DNA of 64,000 nucleotides from an uncultured Alphaproteobacteria bacterium (GCA_934277545.1 CAKQUG010000004.1:62001-126000), one strand, 5' to 3'; positions 23,865 to 32,773 are shown, counted from the stretch's first letter. Notes: generated from the sequence alone by a model not told the origin. Translations and numbers: made by a program.

Positions 23865-24710
23865 ATGGAACAGAAAGTTATTAAAGTCGGTAAAGTTGAA
23901 TTGGGTAACAAATTGCCGCTTGCGATTATTGCCGGTCCATGTCAAATAGAAAGCCGTGAACACGCGATTTTTATTGCCGGAAAAATGGTGGAAATTACCA
24001 AAAAACTAGGTGTTCCGTATATTTTTAAGGCGTCTTTTGACAAAGCTAACCGCACATCCATTAACGGCGCGCGCGGTGTCGGTTTGGAAGAGGGGATGCG
24101 CACATTTGAAGAAATCCGCAAACTTTATCCTGATTTGCCGATTTTGACTGATATTCATGAGCGTGAACAATGTCCGGTTGTGGCTCAATATGTTGATATG
24201 CTGCAAATTCCGGCGTTTTTATGTCGTCAAACAGATTTGGTGGTGGCTGCGGCTAAAACAGGCAAGGTGGTAAATATCAAAAAAGGGCAGTTTTTAGCGC
24301 CTTGGGATGTGAAAAATATTGTGAAAAAAGTTGAAGATTCCGGCAACTTTAATATTTGCGTAACAGAGCGCGGCACCAGTTTCGGCTATAACACGCTGGT
24401 AACCGATATGCGAGCTTTTCCGCAAATAGCCAAGGATTGCGGCTATCCGCTGATTTTTGACGCAACTCACTCGGTTCAGCAGCCGGGAGGACTGGGCGGC
24501 AGTACCGGAGGTCAGCGAGAGTTTGCTCCGGTTTTGGCGCGTGCGGCGGTGGCTGTCGGTGTAGCGGCAGTGTTTATGGAGACGCATGAAAATCCGGAAA
24601 AAGCGCTGTCAGACGGACCAAACTCCATTTATTTGTCTGATATGGAAAGAGTTATCAGTGAGCTGATGGCGTTTGACAAGGTTAATAAATCTATTATCCA
24701 CGAGTACTAA
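23865..24710 (+). CDS. kdsA: 3-deoxy-8-phosphooctulonate synthase (KDO-8-P synthase)
   Basis: KdsA joins phosphoenolpyruvate and arabinose-5-phosphate in KDO synthesis, essential for lipopolysaccharide. The 281-aa protein has IAGPCQIESREHAI, YIFKASFDKANRTSI, GLEEGMRTFEEIRK, DIHEREQCPVVAQ, QIPAFLCRQTDLVVAAA, NIKKGQFLAPWD, and DATHSVQQPGGLGG, all conserved. TAAGGAG lies before the ATG. Its presence shows the organism makes a KDO-containing outer membrane. It is part of the recJ-parC run. Confidence 0.96.
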   Translation: MEQKVIKVGKVELGNKLPLAIIAGPCQIESREHAIFIAGKMVEITKKLGVPYIFKASFDKANRTSINGARGVGLEEGMRTFEEIRKLYPDLPILTDIHEREQCPVVAQYVDMLQIPAFLCRQTDLVVAAAKTGKVVNIKKGQFLAPWDVKNIVKKVEDSGNFNICVTERGTSFGYNTLVTDMRAFPQIAKDCGYPLIFDATHSVQQPGGLGGSTGGQREFAPVLARAAVAVGVAAVFMETHENPEKALSDGPNSIYLSDMERVISELMAFDKVNKSIIHEY

Positions 24711-24716
24711 TCTAAA

Positions 24717-25451
24717 ATGCAGTTTAGCGGCGAGGGATATATTATCAAGCTGAAAAATCACGGCGAAAAGTCGATGATTGCCACGTTGGTATGTCCCGAG
24801 TATGGTAAAATCGTCGGCTATATCAATGGTGCGCACAGCAAACGGGGCTTAGGAATCTATCAATTAGGGAATTATATTTCTTTTAATGCTTATGCTCGGG
24901 TGGAAGAAAATATGCTAAGTCTGAAAGGTGTGGAGTTGATGGAGGCTCATACGGCTGATTTTATGCTGGATACCGATAAGATAGAGGCTTTGTCTTCACT
25001 TTGTCGGCTGTTAGATGTTTGTGTAGCTGAAAATGATGATTTAGGTCATTTATTCAAAGCGATAAAAGACTTTTTTCAACATATACATAAAGATAATTGG
25101 CTGGTATATTATTCGTTTTTTGAATATTATCTGCTGGATTTTTTAGGCGTAGGACTTGATGTGAGCGAGTGTGCCGTAACCGGTAAAACCAATGGGTTGT
25201 CCTATATTTCTCCAAAAACCGGGCGCGCCGTCTGCGCTGAAGTCGGAGAACCGTATAAAGACAAACTTTATGCTTATCCGCACTATATTGTGGATAAAAA
25301 CTATCATCCTCAGCGCGCTGAAGTGGCGGATTTGCTGAAAATGACCGGCGGATTTTTAACAAAAAATTTTTTAACCGGGCATAACTTGCAATTACCGGAA
25401 AAACGTGCTAATTTGCTGAACGTTGTTAAAAAATATCAAATGAAAATGTAG
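24717..25451 (+). CDS. recO: DNA repair protein RecO
   Basis: RecO loads RecA with RecR in the RecFOR pathway. The 244-aa protein has the N-terminal OB fold (GEGYIIKLKNHGEKSMIATL, YINGAHSKRG) and a helical C-terminal domain with YYSFFEYYLLDFLGVGLDV, CAVTGKTNGLSYISPKTGRA and a final helical part (FLTKNFLTGH). The usual zinc Cys set is reduced to a single Cys in CAVTG, as in many alphaproteobacteria. It follows kdsA by six bases and precedes parC by seven. Confidence 0.93.
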   Translation: MQFSGEGYIIKLKNHGEKSMIATLVCPEYGKIVGYINGAHSKRGLGIYQLGNYISFNAYARVEENMLSLKGVELMEAHTADFMLDTDKIEALSSLCRLLDVCVAENDDLGHLFKAIKDFFQHIHKDNWLVYYSFFEYYLLDFLGVGLDVSECAVTGKTNGLSYISPKTGRAVCAEVGEPYKDKLYAYPHYIVDKNYHPQRAEVADLLKMTGGFLTKNFLTGHNLQLPEKRANLLNVVKKYQMKM

Positions 25452-25458
25452 GTGAAAA

Positions 25459-27678
25459 ATGGTTGAAGAAAATGCCAAAATAAAAGATGTGCAACTGGGC
25501 GAGGAACTTAGCAAACGCTATTTGTCGTATGCCATGTCAACCATTGTTTCGCGTTCGCTTCCGGATGTGCGCGACGGTTTGAAGCCTGTGCATCGCCGCT
25601 TGATGTATGCTATGCGCCAACTGCATTTGGACCCAAAAAACGGCTTTAAAAAATGCGCCCGCGTGGTTGGTGATGTTATCGGTAAATATCACCCGCACGG
25701 CGATACGGCGGTTTATGGCGCCATGGTGCGTTTGGCGCAGGATTTTTCGGTGCGCTATCCGCTGGTTGACGGACAGGGTAACTTTGGTAATATCGACGGC
25801 GACGGCGCAGCGGCTATGCGTTACACCGAAGCTCGTTTAACCGAATTTGCCATGGATTTGATGGACGGCTTAAACGATGATGCCGTTGATTTTATGGATA
25901 CATACGACGGCGAAGACAGTGAGCCGGTTGTGATGCCGGCAATGGTGCCGAATTTGCTGTGCAACGGTTCTATGGGGATTGCCGTGGGTATGGCAACCAA
26001 TATTCCTCCGCATAATCTGAGTGAAATCAGCGATGCTTTGTTGTATTTGATAGAAAATCCGGATAGCGAGGACGAGCCGTTGGTCCGCCGTTTGAAAGGG
26101 CCGGATTTTCCGACTGGCGGTGTGATTATTGACTCGTTTGACACTATTTTGAATAATTATAAGCAAGGCAAGGGCAGTTTTCGTATCCGCGCCAAATGGA
26201 CAACCGAAGATTTGGGACACGGGCAATATCAAATTGTGGTAACGGAAATTCCGTATCAGGTAATAAAATCTAAATTGATTGAAAAAATTGCCGAGTTACT
26301 GCTGAATAAAAAACTTCCGTTTTTGAGCGATGTACGCGATGAATCGGCGCAAGATGTGCGCATTGTGCTGGAGCCTAAAAATCGCACGGTAGACGCCGCT
26401 ATGCTGATGGAACAACTATTTCGCCAAACCGATTTGGAAGCCAAATTTAATATGAATATGAACGTGTTGGATTTGGACTGCGTTCCAAGAGTTATGAGTA
26501 TCAAAGAAGTGTTGCATGACTATTTGGTGCATCGCAACGCTGTTTTACTGCGTAAAATCAAATTCCGCTTGAACAAAATCAACGCGCGTTTAGAAATTTT
26601 GGAAGGCTATTTGACCGCGTATTTGAATTTGGATGAAATTATCCGCATAATCCGTGAAGAAGACGAGCCGAAAAAAATTATGATGGCGGAATTTAAACTG
26701 ACGGATAATCAAGCTGAAGCCATTTTGAATATGAAACTGCGTAACTTACGCAAACTTGATGAAGAGCAGATAAATGCCGAACATTCGGATTTGCTGGAAG
26801 AAAAAGCCAAACTTGAAATTTTGCATGATAATGAGGCCGAGCGCTGGAAAGCTATTGCCGAAGAAATTAAAAAAACTAAAGAAAAATACAGTAAAAAAAC
26901 GGCCTTAGGACGTCGTCGCACTGAATTTGCCGAGGCTCCTGCGGATATTGACGTTCCGGTGGAAGCGTTGATAGAAAAAGAGCCGATTACGGTTATTTTG
27001 TCGCAAAAAGGCTGGATACGCTGTCTTAAAGGTCATGCCGATTTGAACGATGAATTTAAGTTCAAAGACGATGACGCATTGCTCTATGCTTTGCACGCGC
27101 AGACTACGGATAAAATTGTGCTGCTGGACAACAAAGGTAAGTTTTTCAATATTGCCGCCCGAGATATTCCAAGCGGCCGCGGTTTTGGTCAGCCGGTGCG
27201 ATTGATGATAGATTTGGCCAACAATGATGATGTTGTGGCAATGTTTGTTTATGAGGCCGGAACAAGCTATTTGATTGTTTCGGACAAAGGCTATGGCTTT
27301 ATTGTTGATGAAAATCATTTGCTGGCGCAAACTCGTAACGGGCGCAAAATTATGAATGTCGCCGATAATGAAAATATGAAATTCTGCTTGCCGATGACCG
27401 GAGATTATGTGGCTGTGGTGGGTGAAAATCGTCGTTTGCTGGTGTTTAAGGCTGAGGAAATTCCGACTATGGCGCGCGGTCATGGTGTGTTGCTGCAAAA
27501 GTATAAGGACGGCAATATATCGGACATTCAAATTTTCAAAGGCGAGGACGGTTTCAGCTATAACCGCGCCGGCGGTATCAGCACCGAAAAAGAGCTAATC
27601 GGCTGGCTGGGGCACAGAGCGCAAATCGGTAAGGTTGTACCGTTTGGTTTTCCGAAAAATAACAAGTTTTTCAAATAA
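25459..27678 (+). CDS. parC: DNA topoisomerase IV subunit A
   Basis: ParC with ParE decatenates chromosomes after replication. The 739-aa protein starts with YLSYAMSTIVSRSLPDVRDG and has the catalytic Tyr in MRYTEARL near residue 121. Its C-terminal beta-pinwheel is short (QKGWIRCLKG, DNKGKFFNI, VSDKGYGFIV and related blades), as in ParC rather than GyrA. There is no GyrA box. The quinolone-determining region reads HPHGDTAVYGAMV: Thr at the place of E. coli Ser80 and Gly at Glu84. It is last in the recJ-parC run and followed by a terminator. Confidence 0.94.
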   Translation: MVEENAKIKDVQLGEELSKRYLSYAMSTIVSRSLPDVRDGLKPVHRRLMYAMRQLHLDPKNGFKKCARVVGDVIGKYHPHGDTAVYGAMVRLAQDFSVRYPLVDGQGNFGNIDGDGAAAMRYTEARLTEFAMDLMDGLNDDAVDFMDTYDGEDSEPVVMPAMVPNLLCNGSMGIAVGMATNIPPHNLSEISDALLYLIENPDSEDEPLVRRLKGPDFPTGGVIIDSFDTILNNYKQGKGSFRIRAKWTTEDLGHGQYQIVVTEIPYQVIKSKLIEKIAELLLNKKLPFLSDVRDESAQDVRIVLEPKNRTVDAAMLMEQLFRQTDLEAKFNMNMNVLDLDCVPRVMSIKEVLHDYLVHRNAVLLRKIKFRLNKINARLEILEGYLTAYLNLDEIIRIIREEDEPKKIMMAEFKLTDNQAEAILNMKLRNLRKLDEEQINAEHSDLLEEKAKLEILHDNEAERWKAIAEEIKKTKEKYSKKTALGRRRTEFAEAPADIDVPVEALIEKEPITVILSQKGWIRCLKGHADLNDEFKFKDDDALLYALHAQTTDKIVLLDNKGKFFNIAARDIPSGRGFGQPVRLMIDLANNDDVVAMFVYEAGTSYLIVSDKGYGFIVDENHLLAQTRNGRKIMNVADNENMKFCLPMTGDYVAVVGENRRLLVFKAEEIPTMARGHGVLLQKYKDGNISDIQIFKGEDGFSYNRAGGISTEKELIGWLGHRAQIGKVVPFGFPKNNKFFK

Positions 27679-27689
27679 TTTACAAAAAA

Positions 27690-27715
27690 AATCCACGTTG
27701 GTTGTGGATTTTTTT
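27690..27715 (+). terminator. Terminator after parC
   Basis: AATCCAC (27690-27696) pairs with GTGGATT (27704-27710), followed by TTTTT. Confidence 0.85.
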
Positions 27716-27737
27716 GTAGTTTCTACTTAATTTAATG

Positions 27738-27765
27738 TTGACAAAAATCATAAAAAGGATAGAGT
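27738..27765 (+). promoter_or_regulatory. Promoter of the 151-aa orphan
   Basis: TTGACA at 27738-27743 and TAGAGT at 27760-27765, 16 bases apart. The -10 box is weak. Confidence 0.45.
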
Positions 27766-27800
27766 ATTTTTCTGATTAAATATTATTTATCTTCATTTTT

Positions 27801-28256
27801 ATGGAAAATACTGTATTTACCACACCTTTGCCTTTGGTGTATTTTGAAAATGGCACCGTTGTTACCGTTCCTATGTTAGATTTGTCTAAAAAAGACCTGC
27901 TTATAGGAATTAAGTTGAATCATTTTGTATTGGCGTTAAAACAGTACAAAGTATCATGGTATGATGCTTATTGGTTGATTGAACAAAACAAGGCTTACTG
28001 CAAAACACCTCGTCTGCCCGATGATGTGGATTGTGAGGAAATGTTGCGTCATATCGACCTTATTAATGCCACGGCTGAGATTTTGCGTGAGCGCGGAATT
28101 GACGCTGATGATGTTGTCCTAAACGCTCTCTATTGGCTGCGTAATGAATATTCTCCGCTCAAGGCTTTTGCTTTTATGATGACAGAGCGATTGAAGACTT
28201 TGCGTGAAAAATATGATGGTTCTTCATGTTTGGCTAGGGTGCTTTGGTATGATTAA
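27801..28256 (+). CDS. Hypothetical protein, 151 aa
   Basis: No family is recognised. A soluble, helical protein without signal peptide (starts MENTVFTTPLPLVYFENGTV). The middle part, LIGIKLNHFVLALKQYKVSW, and the Cys-containing helix VDCEEMLRHIDLINATAEIL are its most ordered-looking stretches. The ATG has no Shine-Dalgarno sequence; the leader is A/T-rich (TTAAATATTATTTATCTTCA), as in the other accessory orphans. The next orphan starts 69 bases downstream and may share the transcript. Confidence 0.65.
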   Translation: MENTVFTTPLPLVYFENGTVVTVPMLDLSKKDLLIGIKLNHFVLALKQYKVSWYDAYWLIEQNKAYCKTPRLPDDVDCEEMLRHIDLINATAEILRERGIDADDVVLNALYWLRNEYSPLKAFAFMMTERLKTLREKYDGSSCLARVLWYD

Positions 28257-28270
28257 AATTTGAGATGATA

Positions 28271-28296
28271 ACGCAATTCAGGCGTTATGAGTCTTG
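28271..28296 (+). repeat. Inverted repeat between two orphan genes
   Basis: ATAACGC and GCGTTAT (at about 28267-28273 and 28281-28287) form a seven-pair stem with a seven-base loop and no T-run after it. It could be an mRNA processing or stability element between the two genes. Confidence 0.45.
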
Positions 28297-28325
28297 CAGT
28301 TTCTAATTATTAAAACTTTTTCGCT

Positions 28326-28877
28326 ATGAAAGAAAGTGAATTTAGTGCATTTAAAATGTGGGTTGAAAAAATCAAAGCCGCATCAAATAAGGAAATGTAT
28401 AACCTGCAAAATATTGAAAAAGTTTATGATATTTTGCAAAAACAAGAACTTATGTGCTTAAGTCTTGATGATTGCAAAATGTTGCTGATTCATAATTTTG
28501 CTCGGAACAAGGCAAAGCAACTGTTTCCCAATCAGGGGGTGGCTTCCGTTTTGACAGAGGTATATGATTTGCTGGACGAATTGAGATGCAAATATGAAAT
28601 TGCTCATCTTTTCTCTTTCTTTTTCGTTTCTGCTCGAGCTTTTGTGGTTGTTCCGTACCGTATTCAATATAGGGTTAAAAACATTCCGGAAAGAAAATCG
28701 GCCCTTAACTCTTTGTGTGATTTAATCTATAAAGAGGATTTTGCACCTGAATGTGTGGAAGATAGCAAGTTTCCTTTGGCGTTATACACTTTAACCTTTG
28801 CGGCTCAGTGTATTGTTATGGTTGAATTTTGCTACTTTTTGCGGCAAGCCCAAAATATGTGGTTTGATAAATGCTAG
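28326..28877 (+). CDS. Hypothetical protein, 183 aa
   Basis: No family is recognised. A soluble helical protein starting MKESEFSAFKMWVEKIKAAS, with a Cys-containing hydrophobic C-terminal part (FAAQCIVMVEFCYFLRQAQN). The ATG lacks a Shine-Dalgarno sequence and follows TCTAATTATTAAAACTTTTT, the leader style of the accessory class. Possibly cotranscribed with the 151-aa orphan upstream; it ends at a shared bidirectional terminator. Confidence 0.65.
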   Translation: MKESEFSAFKMWVEKIKAASNKEMYNLQNIEKVYDILQKQELMCLSLDDCKMLLIHNFARNKAKQLFPNQGVASVLTEVYDLLDELRCKYEIAHLFSFFFVSARAFVVVPYRIQYRVKNIPERKSALNSLCDLIYKEDFAPECVEDSKFPLALYTLTFAAQCIVMVEFCYFLRQAQNMWFDKC

Positions 28878-28881
28878 TAAC

Positions 28882-28916
28882 AAAAAAACTTCCGATATAT
28901 TATCGGAAGTTTTTTT
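28882..28916. terminator. Bidirectional terminator
   Basis: A 16-pair palindrome including A and T runs (28882-28897 with 28901-28916), loop TAT. It separates the plus-strand orphan from the minus-strand DUF1847 gene. Confidence 0.9.
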
Positions 28917-28917
28917 G

Positions 28918-29358
28918 TTATTCAAAGTTTTCTACACTGCGGTGATGTGTTTCAAAGTCTTTTACCACAATGGTGGTTACATCTGCTTTGGAATATTTTT
29001 GAAAAATCAAGCCGTGTCCCAAACATTGACCGACATTGATGTTAAAGTCCGTTCCGCACGCATTAAGATAGTCGGCTTGCGATACCGGGTCGCAGGACGG
29101 ACCTTTTAATTCGGCTGAAATTGTTTCCCCATTCAGTTTGCTGTCGCGGCAGCTCATTGAATATACCTCAAATCCGGCTTCTTCCAGCAACTCTTTTAAA
29201 TGCACTGCATATTTTTGCATAAAAAAGCAGTTGGCAATGCCTAATTTGTGGTAACCGCTCAGCTTAGCAAAATCAATCAGTTCTTTCAGGCGTGATTTAT
29301 TGCAGGCGAGAGCTGAAATATTCATTCTTTTAATGTCTTCATCTGTATATTCAGTCAT
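28918..29358 (-). CDS. DUF1847 family Cys-rich protein
   Basis: A 146-aa protein that matches the core of DUF1847 by memory: ELIDFAKLSGYHKLGIANCF, EEAGFEVYSMSCRDSKLNG, CDPVSQADYLNACGTDFNI and VGQCLGHGLIFQKYSKADVT. The family is thought to bind metal, because it has several conserved Cys; its function is unknown. The N-terminal Cys-rich stretch found in many members appears to be missing, since this one starts directly with the helical part. GGAGG precedes the ATG. The gene lies just downstream of rpoD on the same strand but with its 5' end separate. Confidence 0.8.
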   Translation of the reverse strand: MTEYTDEDIKRMNISALACNKSRLKELIDFAKLSGYHKLGIANCFFMQKYAVHLKELLEEAGFEVYSMSCRDSKLNGETISAELKGPSCDPVSQADYLNACGTDFNINVGQCLGHGLIFQKYSKADVTTIVVKDFETHHRSVENFE

Positions 29359-29398
29359 TTCTACCTCCTGTTAAACTGATTGATTTCTGAAACTGTTT

Positions 29399-31480
29399 TT
29401 ATTGGTCAAGGAATGAGCGCAAACGTTTAGAACGGCTAGGGTGCTTCAGTTTACGCAAAGCCTTGGCCTCAATTTGACGAATACGCTCACGCGTAACGTT
29501 GAATTGCTTGCCGACTTCTTCTAAAGTGTGGTCGGTGTTCATGCCTATGCCGAAACGCATACGCAAAACCCGCTCTTCTCTTGGAGTTAAAGAAGACAGA
29601 ATTTTGGTGCAGGTTTCTTTTAAGTTGGAATGAATAGCTACATCCAAAGGCTGTAATGCGCTTTCGTCGGCAATAAAATCACCCAATGAGGAATCTTCTT
29701 CATCCCCGACCGGAGCTTCAAGACTAACCGGCTCTTTGGCAATTTTCATCACCTTGCGGATTTTATCCAACGGCATAGACAAACGTTTTGCCAATTCTTC
29801 AGGCACCGGTTCGCGTCCCATTTCCGACAACATTTGACGTGATGTGCGCACCAGTTTGTTGATTGTTTCAATCATGTGAACCGGAATACGGATAGTGCGC
29901 GCCTGATCGGCGATAGAACGGGTAATGGCCTGTCTAATCCACCAGGTTGCGTAGGTCGAAAATTTGTAGCCGCGGCGATATTCAAATTTATCAACCGCTT
30001 TCATCAAGCCGATATTTCCTTCTTGAATCAAATCCAAGAACTGCATACCGCGGTTGGTGTATTTTTTAGCAATAGAAATAACCAAACGCAGGTTTGCTTC
30101 AATCATTTCCTTTTTAGCGCGTTCGGCCTCGCGTTCGCCTTTTTTAATGGTGTCTACCATTTTGCGGTATTCGCTGATAGGCAAGCCGCATTCTTGCGCC
30201 ATTTGCGCTACATTATTGCGGATTTCAATAATTTCATCTTTATATTTTGTAATAAATGCCGCCCAGTGCTTATCTTTTTTGAGTGAAATTTTGTCCAGCC
30301 AATTCGGGTCAAGCTCAGATTTTTGGTAAGCCTCCAAAAAGTCTTCGCGTTTAATTTTGCAGGATAGGGCGTAACGCAGCAACTTTCCTTCCTGTCCCAT
30401 TAAACGTTTGTTCATTTCGTTAAGCTGTTCCACCAGTTGTTCAACTTTACTGCTGTTTAAGTGAATGGAACTCATCAGTTCAACCAGCTCTTTTTTGAGC
30501 TTTAAATATTTCTTTTCGGTAGCCGGAATAATTTTGCGGCCGGCTAAAATCGCTGCCATGCGAGAGCTTTGGACCTTTTTCAAATCATCATAATAGCTGG
30601 CGATTTTGTTTAATGTTTCCAAAACCGGTTCTAAAAGCATACTTTCCATAGCCGAAACGGAAGTGGAAGCGTGTCCGCCGCTTTCTTCGTCTTCATTTTC
30701 TCCGCCTTCTTCGGCTGAGTCCTCGTCGTCCAAATTTTCCATACCGTCGTCGGCGTCGTCCATATCATCGGCAACATCGCCATCAAGCTCAATATCAGTA
30801 TCCAAATCGTCATCAATGTCATCTAAATTCTTTTCATTAAGCTCTTTGGTTACCTTTTCCAAATCGTCAACACCGGTGTTTTCCGGTTCATCATCATAAA
30901 CCATGGCTTCGGTATCGTCGCCGTACATAACTTCCAAATCGACAATATCACGCAGCTGCATTGTACCGGCAACCAGTTCATCGCGCCAGTCGGAAATGGC
31001 TTTAATTGTCATCGGACTTTCGCACAAACCGCCAATCATTACAGTTTTGCCGGCTTCAATACGCTTAGAAATGGCAATTTCGCCTTCACGCGAAAGCAAC
31101 TCTACCAGTCCCATCTCTTTTAAATACATTCTAACCGGGTCATCGGAATGTCCGACATCTTTTGTGTCGATATTTCCGGTTTCTTCGTCCATATCGTCGT
31201 CATCGTCATAATCATAGTCATCGGAATTTTCTTCCGCGTCGTCGACATCCGAATCGGAAATGATATTGATGCCCATATCCGAAATAGAAGACATAATATC
31301 TTCAAGTTTGTCGGAAGATTGTTTATCCGGCGGCAAAACTTTATTAAGTTCTTCCATTGTGATATAGCCGAGTTTTTTGCCTTTAGCAAGCAAATGTCTG
31401 AAAGCAGTGCTCATAGCTTCAGCGTTAACGGAGTCTGTACTATCGTTTTCGTACAAGTCCTGATTTTCTTTATCTGACAT
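29399..31480 (-). CDS. rpoD: RNA polymerase primary sigma factor RpoD
   Basis: The housekeeping sigma factor. The 693-aa protein has region 1.1 (about 20-70), region 1.2 (DPVRMYLKEMGLVELLSREG, about 113-132), a non-conserved region, region 2 (NLRLVISIAKKYTNRGMQFL, DLIQEGNIGLMKAVDKFEYR, GYKFSTYATWWIRQAI), region 3 (PVHMIETINKLVRTSRQM) and region 4 (LTPREERVLRMRFGIGM, TLEEVGKQFNVTRERIRQIE). Odd points are two very acidic stretches, about residues 75-105 and 215-270, the second almost only Asp and Glu. dnaG, the usual upstream neighbour, is absent. AAGGAA precedes ATG 31480. Confidence 0.97.
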   Translation of the reverse strand: MSDKENQDLYENDSTDSVNAEAMSTAFRHLLAKGKKLGYITMEELNKVLPPDKQSSDKLEDIMSSISDMGINIISDSDVDDAEENSDDYDYDDDDDMDEETGNIDTKDVGHSDDPVRMYLKEMGLVELLSREGEIAISKRIEAGKTVMIGGLCESPMTIKAISDWRDELVAGTMQLRDIVDLEVMYGDDTEAMVYDDEPENTGVDDLEKVTKELNEKNLDDIDDDLDTDIELDGDVADDMDDADDGMENLDDEDSAEEGGENEDEESGGHASTSVSAMESMLLEPVLETLNKIASYYDDLKKVQSSRMAAILAGRKIIPATEKKYLKLKKELVELMSSIHLNSSKVEQLVEQLNEMNKRLMGQEGKLLRYALSCKIKREDFLEAYQKSELDPNWLDKISLKKDKHWAAFITKYKDEIIEIRNNVAQMAQECGLPISEYRKMVDTIKKGEREAERAKKEMIEANLRLVISIAKKYTNRGMQFLDLIQEGNIGLMKAVDKFEYRRGYKFSTYATWWIRQAITRSIADQARTIRIPVHMIETINKLVRTSRQMLSEMGREPVPEELAKRLSMPLDKIRKVMKIAKEPVSLEAPVGDEEDSSLGDFIADESALQPLDVAIHSNLKETCTKILSSLTPREERVLRMRFGIGMNTDHTLEEVGKQFNVTRERIRQIEAKALRKLKHPSRSKRLRSFLDQ

Positions 31481-31540
31481 AACGTTCCTTAAAAAATCAT
31501 ATTTTATCCATTGCGGACAATATAAATTGCTAGCGACTAA

Positions 31541-31569
31541 TTTTTAGTTAATTTTATTTAATTTGTCAA
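31541..31569 (-). promoter_or_regulatory. Probable rpoD promoter
   Basis: On the minus strand TTGACA (31569-31564), 17 bases, TAAAAA (31546-31541), about 60 bases before the start codon. Confidence 0.5.
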
Positions 31570-31663
31570 TATCTGCTTTTCAAGATTCGGCAATTTTTTA
31601 TAAATAAAAAAGAACAGGGGACAACCTATAAAATTTTCAATTTCGGAATAGAAGCGCAAAAAA

Positions 31664-31690
31664 AATCCGTTCTTGTTGAAAGAACGAATT
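31664..31690 (-). terminator. Terminator of the 246-aa orphan
   Basis: An 11-base stem with one mismatch (31664-31674 with 31680-31690); on the minus strand a run of T follows. The stretch 31481-31701 holds only this and the rpoD promoter. Confidence 0.8.
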
Positions 31691-31701
31691 TTTTAGTTGA
31701 T

Positions 31702-32442
31702 TTAATAGTTAAATATACCGGAATACTGCATTGATTTTATTTCAATTTCATGGAGCCGCTGAATGTTTTCCAATTCGGCAAGTCCGTAATCCAGTATTTT
31801 TTCGTACGACGCAAAGTCCTTTTTCGCGGCGCCTTCAGCCATCATCCATTCGCGGAAGAGAGTGCAGAAGCCTTTTTCAGGTTCTGCCTTGTCATATTTG
31901 GTTTCATCAACAAACAAATCTATGAAGAGCTTCAGCTCAACATAGCTGAGTTTGCAATAACGCACATACCACTCCAATTTGCGGTAATAAGGTGAGGAAA
32001 CACCAAGCGTTTTGCACAAATTAAACAAGTCCAAGCCAACCTGACGGTTAAAAAAATTGACTTTGTCATCGCGGTTCACATACATTTTGCAAAAATACTC
32101 AACCGGCATTTTTTCAACCAAAATAAACTGTTCGGGCAAAGACAAATGCCGAGCCGAAACGCTTTCTACGAACAGATTCCAAAGTTTTGGACTGTTGAGT
32201 TGAAAAATTACCTCTAGTTTTGAGCCTTGCAAAAACTCATCCAACCGGCTTTTGACATCATCCGGCAGCGCATAGTGTTTGGAAACGGCGAGCTGGTGTG
32301 CAACCATATAGCCGACCAAAACAGCCTCTACCTCGGTGTCGTCATCGTTTACATAACGCTCGCAAAGCCGACGAAACATTTTTAACGGCATAACATTCAA
32401 TACTGTTATCAAACCGTAAAAGAACATCTTAATAATACGCAT
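31702..32442 (-). CDS. Hypothetical protein, 246 aa
   Basis: No family is recognised. The N-terminus MRIIKMFFYGLITVLNVMPL is hydrophobic and could be a signal anchor; the rest is soluble and helical (LPDDVKSRLDEFLQGSKLEV, LNSPKLWNLFVESVSARHLS), similar in style to the 361-aa orphan at 8033. The ATG has no Shine-Dalgarno sequence; the leader is TTTAAATTATTTAGTTCT. It has its own promoter and terminator, so it is a single-gene unit. Confidence 0.65.
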   Translation of the reverse strand: MRIIKMFFYGLITVLNVMPLKMFRRLCERYVNDDDTEVEAVLVGYMVAHQLAVSKHYALPDDVKSRLDEFLQGSKLEVIFQLNSPKLWNLFVESVSARHLSLPEQFILVEKMPVEYFCKMYVNRDDKVNFFNRQVGLDLFNLCKTLGVSSPYYRKLEWYVRYCKLSYVELKLFIDLFVDETKYDKAEPEKGFCTLFREWMMAEGAAKKDFASYEKILDYGLAELENIQRLHEIEIKSMQYSGIFNY

Positions 32443-32472
32443 AGAACTAAATAATTTAAATTGATACTTTGT

Positions 32473-32501
32473 AAAATATCATATACGGGTAACAGAGTCA
32501 A
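32473..32501 (-). promoter_or_regulatory. Promoter of the 246-aa orphan
   Basis: On the minus strand TTGACT (32501-32496), 17 bases, TATTTT (32478-32473). Confidence 0.5.
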
Positions 32502-32597
32502 TATTTTTGTCAAAAAACAACTTATTGCTTTTTAACGGATAAAACGTTTTATTTTGACCTTGACGGATAAAAATTGATATATCAACGCAAAATTTGC

Positions 32598-32669
32598 TTA
32601 AACATGCTGCCATACAATAAAGACTATCATAAAGACGATTGCCCCGATAATTATAGCTGTTGTTGACAT
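32598..32669 (-). CDS. Candidate 23-aa single-helix membrane peptide
   Basis: ATG 32669 to TAA 32600-32598 encodes MSTTAIIIGAIVFMIVFIVW followed by QHV. AAGGAG lies six bases upstream. An in-frame ATG at 32675 is too close to that site. Upstream is a near-consensus promoter (32697-32724). The peptide is almost one membrane helix. Such small peptides can be regulators, respiratory-complex subunits or type I toxins; nothing in the sequence decides which. Confidence 0.5.
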   Translation of the reverse strand: MSTTAIIIGAIVFMIVFIVWQHV

Positions 32670-32696
32670 AGACATCTCCTTTTTAATACTTTTTAT

Positions 32697-32724
32697 ATTA
32701 TATAAAAGGTTTGGCTAAATGCAA
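32697..32724 (-). promoter_or_regulatory. Near-consensus promoter of the 23-aa peptide
   Basis: On the minus strand TTGCAT (32724-32719), 16 bases, TATAAT (32702-32697). Confidence 0.65.
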
Positions 32725-32745
32725 GTTTTTTTTTCAATATATAAC

Positions 32746-32773
32746 AAAACCCCATGCAAAAAATTACATGGGG
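32746..32773 (-). terminator. Terminator of the Cys-motif lipoprotein
   Basis: CCCCATG (32750-32756) pairs with CATGGGG (32767-32773), with TTTTG after it on the minus strand. Confidence 0.75.
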
